From: Massospora cicadina
Lineage: Eukaryota > Entomophthoromycota > Entomophthoromycetes > Entomophthorales > Entomophthoraceae
Direction: 5' to 3'
Assembly (NCBI GenBank): GCA_022478985.1
Contig: JAKSZP010006730.1
Coordinates: 62,001-126,000 of the forward strand
Length of the DNA: 64,000 nt
Position 1 is the first letter of the stretch. The number at the start of each line of letters is the position of its first letter. Shown here piece by piece: positions 56,381 to 64,000 of the stretch. A model generated the notes under the pieces. That model ran no database searches and was not told the origin of the DNA. It was given only the letters and a program-made list of their open reading frames with translations. Both the position numbers and the translations under genes were made by a program.

Positions 56381-58575
56381 TGGCGAGTAGTCCACATAAT
56401 AGACAGTAAGTCAATCAGGGGGAAGCAATGGCCACTTTATGATGGATGCGTAGCAAATTTGATAAATTAGTAGAGCAGGTTTTGTCTTACTTGAACTTTC
56501 AGAAAATAATGACAATGAAACCTTTTATCTTAATAAAATGTTTGAGAAACGCACTTGAGAATCATAAGTCAAAGCCTGGAACTCTGCCATAACGTTATGA
56601 GGAAAAAATTTTAACACGGTTATCCACAATATAAAAAGTACAAGCCACTGCTTTGAAGACAATGATGGGCTATATATCTGACAGTTCATCATCTAATACC
56701 AGTAGTATTAGTATAACTTGTGAAGGCAATCCAGAACACCCCAAAATATTTATTGCCCTTCCAAAGTAATTGTAATATAGCGTAAACAACCCCTTACATT
56801 TATAGATTCAGGCTAAATCCTAAAATGCCTGAATTTCAAAAAAATATGTTCCTGCATTTTTCATACTTCCTGAGATGACCATGGTAGGATGTGGGGATTG
56901 TCAAAAGGCTATCACTGTGAGCAACTGACTTTTTATAGAAAGTCTGAATATAGTTTTATCTAGGTTGCCGCTGATGAACATATTTATATGGAGGCAAAGA
57001 ATGTTATCAAAGGTGAATTTGTAGCTCTGTATTTATTGCTAACCGGAGCAAAACTTTAAGAGCATCTAGTAAAAATGGAAGAAACAATTTGATCATTTGC
57101 TATTAGTTTTTACCAAGAAACTCAGATATTCACTGGGAAGGAGTAGCAACCATTTTTTTTATAAGTATTGCTATGGAATTGGAACTCTAGCCTTGTAGAG
57201 AACTGCATTAGGCTATAATTTCAGCTTTGGATGTGGAAAACTAACAGTACAGATGGTTGAGTTCTTATAATTTTGTGGGACACCGTTTGATATCACAAAC
57301 AAAAAGCTGGCAAAATGCCAAGACAGGCGGTGTCAATTAAGCAGAAAACTTCATCAATAATGACAGAGAAGTGGCTAGTACTAGATCCATTACTAATTTG
57401 TTTGTACCACCCAAATTGGCCATGTTAGTAAATTGACTCATCTGTTTAGAGTTTGGAAGAGAAGGTCATATTTTGGTGTTTTGCAGAACTAAAAATGACA
57501 TTAATAATGTATTGTACCTACCAACAATCAAGTGTCCTATGTGGGAAAGGCTCAGGCGGAATAGACAAAAGAACAGTCCATTACCATCCATGCTCAAGTT
57601 CTAACCTCATTATCAGAATAACAGGACAGCTTAAATATAGCGCAACTCTTTATGGATGGCAACCCCAAAACCTCAATATATTAAATATGGAGTACTAAAG
57701 TGAATGTAGGTAGCCATATAGAAATTAAGGTGCCCAAGCCCAAAATTAACTAAAGAAGTGATAGGTCCCTATGTGAAGCAACTCCAGGATTTGCAAATAA
57801 ACATGAAGCGAGAAATTTTCACCCTTAATGATGTCAAACTCTCAATGGTGCCACTGGATGGAATATTCCAATACAAATGAGCAACTTACAGAACAATTTA
57901 TTTGGTGAATAATGCTGCTACTTTACGATAAGTAATCTTTCACAGGGCTCAGATTATAAATATGTGAATATTTTAGTAATGTGAGTCAAGATTAGAGCAA
58001 TATTGACAGCAAAGCTATAATTACCATTAATCTACAAAGATAGTGGATATTAAAACTTGCACAGTTCTGGACTACAAAAAAGGTTTATTGAACTGCATGC
58101 TAAAAACTACTACTTTGAAAAGGAGTATTTAATGCTTTGCCTATATGATTTGGATCACTTCTCACAGCACAATAAAGTTATTTTACTAACCAGAATTACT
58201 AGATTTTAATTTGCACTGACTCCATGTGCCAGTATGGATTAATTGTTAAATATATATAGCAGTGCATTTTTGACACTAAACTCACGTTTGAATACCCAAA
58301 CAAAATTACATCAAAGTATATGCACCCTGGAGAAAAGATGGGCCTACACTATGCATCACAACTGTATATTTTACCTTGGGCCAAGGAAGATTTCAGGTAA
58401 TTGTTACCAATTTATTGGATAAGCCAGTACAGCTAGAAAAAAAATTAATAAAATATATGCTCACCTGATTACAATGGATGAGCTTGCATCTTTCCATGAC
58501 TTGGTTAAGCTAAATAATGAGATTAACTTACAACCTGTAATTGGGGTACATGCTAAGTTTATAAGAGCATTCAGA
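56381..58575 (+). pseudogene. gag: Element J gag and protease region, truncated
   Basis: ATG at 56381 (MASSPHNRQ) is a plausible start. A capsid-like stretch lies near 56870-57060 (EMTMVGCGDCQKAITVSN). A degraded zinc knuckle, ICLEFGREGHILVFC, is near 57440-57485, with the second Cys changed to Phe. The region before RT reads YFTLGQGRFQVIVTNLLDKP, then LHLSMTWL near 58365-58505, and aligns with the linker of G (KISVLCANMQNRP...LIPITEIESFHDF). The sequence then stops matching before any RT motif, so J lacks RT, RNase H and integrase in this window. Confidence 0.65.
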
Positions 58576-59069
58576 TAACTATCAAAAAATGGTAAAAGGG
58601 AAAACAAAGAAAAAAAGGAAACCCAAAAAAATCAAGGGAAAATTAATTATTGTTATATACATATGTACTCATAAAGGGTGCTTATCCTGGAAGGGTAATT
58701 CTTGCTTCCACTCTAGTTCAGGTTTTGTTCAACACAAGTTTGACACCTGTACTGATAAAAAACTCAGTGTGGTATATTTTTCCCAATGTCAACCCACCTC
58801 AATTACATTTTATATATGTACTTTTAACAAAATGGCTTTTTTAGGGTTGGCTTAATGCCATTGTTTTTTTGGCAATTAACGCTGACTTTTTACTTACAGC
58901 TCTGCCATCAATTTCTATAATAATTCTTGTCATAACAGTTCTTTTGACTGACACTAAAGTTTGAAAATGGGCTCAAAGCTGTAAACTAGCGGAGAGATCA
59001 AAAAATGAAAATATGGGTTGAAACAGATTACTCTAATGGTTTAAAAAAAGTCATTATTTAAAGCTCATA
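58576..59069. other. Junction segment between J and K, with dispersed-repeat copy 2
   Basis: After J breaks off there is a purine-rich run (58590-58650). Then a copy of the repeat also found at 1560-1690 occupies about 58685-58800 (TTCAGGTTTTGTTCAACAC, GTGTGGTATATTTTTCCC). The remaining 270 bp to the end of K show nothing recognised. This may be the decayed 3' LTR of K or a separate insertion. Confidence 0.45.
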
Positions 59070-59449
59070 TGGGGACTTGGTGCCTCAGGGACCTTCATGG
59101 CCCTTTATGATCAGGATCTTTCAATGCCTTCTGGATCATCCACCTGGTCGGCGCCCTCATTGTTCTGCATTGTCCTCATGACTGCATCAGTGGGGTCGTT
59201 CCTCTCAAGGTTTGAGAAATGGGGATGAGATTCTTGAAGCGTTCTATTAATTCTCATGCATGTAATGCTTTCTGATTAATTTTTGTTTTAATGCCTTCAG
59301 GGCAAGGTTCCATTTGCACATGTTCAAGAGTCAATCTTCCAAGGCTCAATTCAGAAGTAGGGATTCAACTTGTTCATTGTCTTGTCTCTGATAACGTCCC
59401 TCATGATCCTGTCAGAGAGGGGTATAGGGCCAAAGGAATCAGCCATGTA

Positions 59450-60600
59450 ATCAGTCTCTTACTATCCCCCTGATTGACATTGGCAATGGAGTACTCCATC
59501 TTCGCCTTATAAATGACCTTATAAGGTCTGGACCAAAGAACGTTGAGTTTTGTCCTGTTGACTTCTCTTTGATGGTGATAAAAGAGAATGAGGTTACCTA
59601 AAATGAAAAATTGGTAAGGAGAGTCAGCTGCATTAAATTAAGATGTCTCCCTTTCTTTGATGGTGACAATGCCCTTAATGGGCAGGTCTTGAAGCCGTAC
59701 AAATTTCATAATTTTAAGGCTCTCATAGTTATATAAGAGTTCCCAGGTACGTAGGTATCAAGCAGGGCCTGAAAGCTACGTGGTAAATGGGGAGCACGCT
59801 CATATATAACTTCAAGGGGGACACCTTGATAAATTGAAGGTGGCTTACTCAGTTAGCAAGCAAGGATTGTGGTAAGTAATGGTTCCAGCGAGTAGGGTTA
59901 AAGGTGGCCATCTTCTACAAGATAGAGATGAGGGTTCCATTAGCACGTTCCACTGCCCCATTGATCAATAGGTTGTAAGTAACGGTTGAGCTCTGGTTAT
60001 TTCAAAAAAGAGAAGTTAGTTTTTGGGCTACCTGTGAGGTGAAATTTAGCCCATTGTCCAAAAGTAAAGTTTGTGAGCATTAGTGCTGGGTGAAACCGGA
60101 TCAAATAAGAAATAGGGCTGTGGCTTTAGCAGTGGAAGCGAGGACAGAAATCACCTTGACCCATTTGGCCAAGTCCATGGCTAAGAGGATATATTTATAG
60201 CCATGTAACCTGGTGAGAAGAGGGCCTACTACATCAATGCTTAGTAAAACAAAAGCACCTGACAAGGCAACGACTGAGTGCTGATATTATTGACTTGCAG
60301 ATATTAGATTAGAACTTCAAACATGCCTACAGGGCTTCTTGGATGGTTTCTACCATTTGGTTCCAGTGGCATCATTTCTTTAGCCATTCATGAGTCCTCC
60401 TTACTGCTCCGTGTCCCAAGGTTGAAAGCCGTCTAGGATAACATTATTTCAAGAAAAAGAGTGGATATAAGGGAGCATTTTTTACTTTTCTATACAGCAT
60501 TCCTTCTTTGATCTGGGTGTCTCAGGTCATTTTTTGGAGCTCAGCTTGGATATTAGGAGTTTATAACTTTATTCATTATGGCTGATTAATTAAATCATAC
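59450..60600 (-). pseudogene. pol: Element K integrase (broken)
   Basis: All three catalytic positions can be read: YKYILLAMDLAKWVKV (60155-60205), LLDNGLNFTSQVAQK (60025-60066) and NGAVERANGTLIS (59925-59967). The C-terminal part continues to about 59450 with stops (SIANVNQGD and a plus-strand shadow frame at 59291-59473). The zinc region upstream is degraded. Confidence 0.82.
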
Positions 60601-61990
60601 AGTTGGTCCTCCTCATGGATCAGAGAAGCCAGTAACGGCATCCTAGAAAGACCTTTGGCATTCTAATAAAGATTTCTTGCATGATGGACTATAGTAAAAT
60701 TGTAGTTCTGCAGCCTTAGGGCCCGTCTGGATAACTGGATATCTGGGTTCTTCATTTGCTGCAGTCATTGGAGTGAGGAATGGTAAGTGATGATGGTGAA
60801 GTTGGTGCCATAGAGGTAGGGCTGGAAGTGCTTGATTGCCAAAAAAACAGCCAGGCATTCTCTCTCAGTAATGCTGTATTTTCATTCAGCCTTGCTCAGG
60901 GTCTTGCTAAACTAAGCTACTGGATGGTCAACCTGATTCTCATTGTGCTGGTCTAGGATGGCCTCACCAGCAACATCACCTGCATCAATGAATAGTAAGA
61001 AAGGTTAATTGAAATTCAGATGAACTAAAATGGGTTTATTACAAAGAGCGGTCCACAACGCATTAAATGCCTGATCTTGTTCAGAACGCCACTCAAAGGG
61101 CAGATTCTTTTCATTAGATATAACAGAAGCACAGCTAATTCAGAAACTGAGGGTTGAACTGATTATATTAGCCCATCATGCCCAAAAATCGTGAATATCC
61201 CTAAGGCTCTGAGGGTGCAACATCTTCTTAATGCCATTGACTTTGTCTGGGATGGGCTGAATATCATTTTTTGAGAACTTGTGTCTGAGAAATTCCTTTT
61301 CTATTTTGGAAGAAAGGGAACTTCAAAGATTAGAGTTACTTCTGAGGCCTTTTTAAGATGATTGAAGAATTCCTGGAGGTGTTCCACATGACCATTGAAG
61401 GTTTACAAAAACGGTGATATCATCGAGGTATAAGAATACATATGATAACTTCAAGTCCCCTAGGGTCCCATACATGATGCATTTAAAGGTGGCTGAAGCA
61501 TTGAAAAGGCCATGGGGCATCCTAATGGGTTTGAATAGCCCCTCATTGGCTATGAGTACACACTTGGCTCAGTCTTTGGCGCGAGCTCCATCTTCCAATA
61601 TCTGCAAGTGAGATCTATCATGGAAAATTATTGCGATCTGGTAAGCAAGCAGAAAAAATATAGATTTGGGGAAGTAATAACTTTCTTTCTTAGTGATGGA
61701 ATTGAGCTGGCGGTAGTCCATCACCACATGATTTTTGACATCCTTCTTCTGAACCAACAGGAGGGAAAGGCCCAAGGCTTCATGAAAGCATCAATATCTG
61801 GCTTCAAGTAGTTGTTTAAATTCTACTGCCACCTGGGCTACTTCAAACTTACTTTTCTGGTAAGGTCAGGACCAAATGGGGGAGCATCCCCAGTCTCCAC
61901 ATGATGTAGAACCCCATTCATTTTACAATATAGTAGGTAAAGGTTGAGAAGAGGTCTGAGTACTCCTCCAATAATATCTTAACCTAGCTT
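60600..61990 (-). pseudogene. pol: Element K reverse transcriptase and RNase H (broken)
   Basis: RT: SLLLVQKKDVKNHVVMDYRQ, then LNSITKKESY (61640-61775); IRMPHGLFNASATFK (61480-61530); and an intact polymerase box, VFLYLDDITVF (61405-61440). RNase H: PFLLFIDAGDVAGEAILD (about 60960-61010), SITERECLAVFLAIKHF (60825-60880), and NAKGLSRMPLLAS (60620-60665). Isolated stops and frame changes interrupt it. Confidence 0.85.
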
Positions 61991-62990
61991 TGTTGTTCAC
62001 CAGTGAGTTCTTTTCCAGTAAAGGTGTTGACTAGAGCCATTGATGGGGGCGTTTCCAAACCAAGAACCCTTTGACTTATGAGGCTGCAGACATTATCAAC
62101 AGACTCTACCAGTAGGAGGCAAACATAAGCAGCTGGAGTATTAGGCCCTACTGACCTAGATTTTTCAATGAGGTTATCCAACAACGCTAATATGGATCCA
62201 TCATAGACAGGATCTAAAATTCCCAGACAGGTTAAGACCTCCTTGACCAATGGTTTATTTAGACCATGGATCTCCAGCAGGTATCTGGAGGAAGTGTTGA
62301 CCTGAACCCGGGTGTCAACAATAACCTGGAACTTTAACAGTATAGTGGTCATCTTAAGCAGATAATTTGGCACTCCCTCATGGCCATCAACTGCATGTGG
62401 GGCATCTGAATGTGAGAGCCCTCATATGATACTTGAGTCAGTCAATATGGCTTTCACCTTCTAATAGGCAAGCCTAAGCTTTGGCCTACGCTTTGGCGTT
62501 ACACAAGGTCTCAAAACCCAGGGAAACCCAATGTTCCAGCATGGATAGATATTATTCTTTATAGGCCTTGCTGCAGAGTAGTTTCAGAGAAACTGGGCCC
62601 CAAGGAGAAGATCATAGCTAAGGTTATCTAGTGCAATGGCGGGGGTATTCATATAAAGCTTCCCAAAGCGGAAGATAGGGAAAAATAGGCCCCAATGGAT
62701 TGAGTTCATTGGAGCCCAGCTGTGTTGTACTCCATGTAGTGAGGCAAGTCTGGAGCAATCTTCATGCGTTTCATCATTTTAAAAAATAGGATTTACTGTC
62801 AACCACAGCGTGTACTGGGATTTTATGAACTCAAACAGTGATGCAGGTAACCGAACTACCAAACTGTGAAGGTAGTGTGAGAAATATAGGAGATTAATCA
62901 GAATAATAAGAAACAGTATCAGTTTATTTATTGTCAATGGGTACCAAAACTTTCTCTTCTGGTAAAACAACTCCGTGCTCATGAGTTCAC
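61984..62990 (-). pseudogene. pol: Element K protease and linker (broken)
   Basis: A degraded protease begins VHAVVDSKSYF near 62790-62825, where the active-site DSG appears as DSK. It ends with LDNLSYDLLLGAQFL near 62590-62640. The frame 61984-62373 (129 codons, MPNYLLKMTTILLKFQVIVD onward) is an open linker towards RT, ending TFTGKELTGEQQS and followed by KILLEEYSDLFSTF, the usual pre-RT segment. Confidence 0.65.
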
Positions 62991-63085
62991 TAATGGTTAT
63001 TGAGGCGGTACAGGGATGTCAGCATGAAGTGCCTCATCTTTCATGCTGACGGCCCTTTTCACGACTCCTCAGAAAGCCTTTTCCA

Positions 63086-64000
63086 ACAAGTCTTGACGCT
63101 GTGATGAAAGTCATTGCAGTAAGTGCATTGAGGTTGAGATTCTTCTGTTTTTTGACAACGTGGACTCAAGGAAGGTTGGAGGAGACAGATGTGGTAGCCT
63201 TGGGATGCAGGGTTGATGCAGGTATCTTGTTAATCGCTTCCTTAATTTCCTGAATGCAAGTAAAACTATTCTTCTGAAAGATCATATTCATTTGAACCTC
63301 AGGAGATAACCCAATTCAGAGATGACTGCAGTTATGGCGTTGTCCAAGTTTATGCGGTTAGTGGTTACTAAGGACTGTTCTTGGGCATAAAATTGGCTGG
63401 TGAACTCCACAGGGCTTTCCCCTTATGTTCAAATGAACACCCATGAATACTTGCTTTTGATTTTCCAGGGTTTGGTTACTGCTAAATTCCTGGATTAAGG
63501 CGGTAAAGATTTGTTCCAATGTGTGGCATTCCTTTAGATGGGTAGTCATATCTCCTGAAAGGTGTTATTCAGGAAGGAGTGGATATGCTTCACCTTCTGT
63601 TAGTCATTAGCCTCTTCCATGGAACTCTCATAGGCATATAGGAAGGAGGCGATGTTTCTAGCCAGGAGTGAACTCCTCCTTAAAACTAAGCTAAAAGAGA
63701 GTCACAATAATAGTGAAAAGGTTATTGACATCAAAAATTTGTGCAGGATCAGAAATTTTTGTTTACACATAGTTTCAAGGGGTCTGCTGATTTAACCATC
63801 ATCTCAAATCCTTGAGGTCCTCTTGGATATCATCCCAGTTTTGATTAAGAAGGTAATGAAGGCCTTGTGAGCAACCTGCTCCTTTAATGCATGAATGTTG
63901 GTACATTGAAGCAGAAGCTGGCTCTCTAAAATATTTAAGCATGTGTTGAACCCTTAACAGGTTTTCTCCAGCTGGGATATGCAATTATTGGTGAGCTTGG
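63086..64000 (-). pseudogene. gag: Element K gag with zinc knuckle, cut by window edge
   Basis: The minus strand at 63086-63127 encodes CTYCNDFHHSVKTC, a perfect CX2CX4HX4C nucleic-acid-binding knuckle. Upstream in element direction, frames 63358-63549 (HLKECHTLEQIFTALIQEF) and 63799-63984 (LHYLLNQNWDDIQEDLKDLR) resemble a retrotransposon Gag capsid, with stops between them. The N-terminus is beyond the window. Confidence 0.72.

Larger units (their letters stand above)
59070..64000 (-). mobile_element. Element K: gypsy element running off the right edge
   Basis: The minus-strand order gag, protease, RT, RNase H, integrase fills 59.1-64.0 kb. The 5' LTR and primer site lie outside the window, and the 3' LTR boundary is not resolved. 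RT and RNase H motifs differ in wording from those of G (ADALSR-type tail as GLSRMP), so K may be a different lineage. Confidence 0.82.

Noticed and set aside
58589..58855. 88-codon Lys-rich frame as a gene
   Set aside because: The start is a purine-rich low-complexity run and the rest overlaps the dispersed repeat.

Overview
This window looks like nuclear DNA from a repeat-rich eukaryote, most likely a fungus. It is almost entirely a pile of decayed Ty3/gypsy LTR retrotransposons inserted into one another. I found no convincing host gene, tRNA, rRNA or intact long ORF. The fungal assignment is an inference: two of the elements carry an integrase-chromodomain arrangement (chromoviruses), plant-type initiator-Met primer sites are absent, and the sequence is AT-rich and CpG-poor. 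A TE-bloated basidiomycete, for example a rust-like genome, would fit. I cannot prove the species.

Layout. (1) 1-1010 is an unrecognised GC-richer segment. About 1.5-3.1 kb holds an integrase remnant (element D, + strand). (2) Element A (+) runs 3138-23737. It is split by a whole element B (+, 4053-11170) and by a chromovirus C (-, 14503-20477, near-perfect target duplication). Without these two insertions A is about 7.5 kb. (3) Element E (-, chromovirus) runs 23942-34629. Its right LTR is split by F (+, 29071-33813, perfect ACTGC target duplication), a deletion derivative that keeps gag and only the integrase tail. (4) 34.6-37.5 kb is AT-rich, with nothing recognised. (5) Element I (-) runs from 37549 to about 55.76 kb. 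It is split by an E-related solo LTR (about 41162-42584) and by G (+, 43206-53410, perfect CTCAT target duplication), the best preserved element. (6) Element J (+) starts near 55.76 kb, probably inside the right LTR of I, and is truncated near 58.57 kb. (7) Element K (-) runs from about 59.1 kb past the right edge.

How the parts work together. Each autonomous element encodes Gag (coiled coil, capsid, zinc knuckle) and Pol (protease, reverse transcriptase, RNase H, integrase) between two LTRs. A primer-binding site follows the 5' LTR and a polypurine tract precedes the 3' LTR. A, B, F, G, I and J share a primer-binding site close to TGGTGCTCACTACAGGGG, so they probably use one host tRNA. C and E form a second group with chromodomains, little internal gag, and ORF-like stretches inside their LTRs.

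The most unusual feature is in G: a long antisense ORF-like segment (50912-51998) between pol and the 3' LTR, in locally GC-richer sequence. The LTRs of G also carry about 170-bp tandem repeats and a 12-bp-arm palindrome just upstream of a TATA box. All coding regions contain stops or frameshifts, and many stops are best explained by CGA or TGG changing to TGA.
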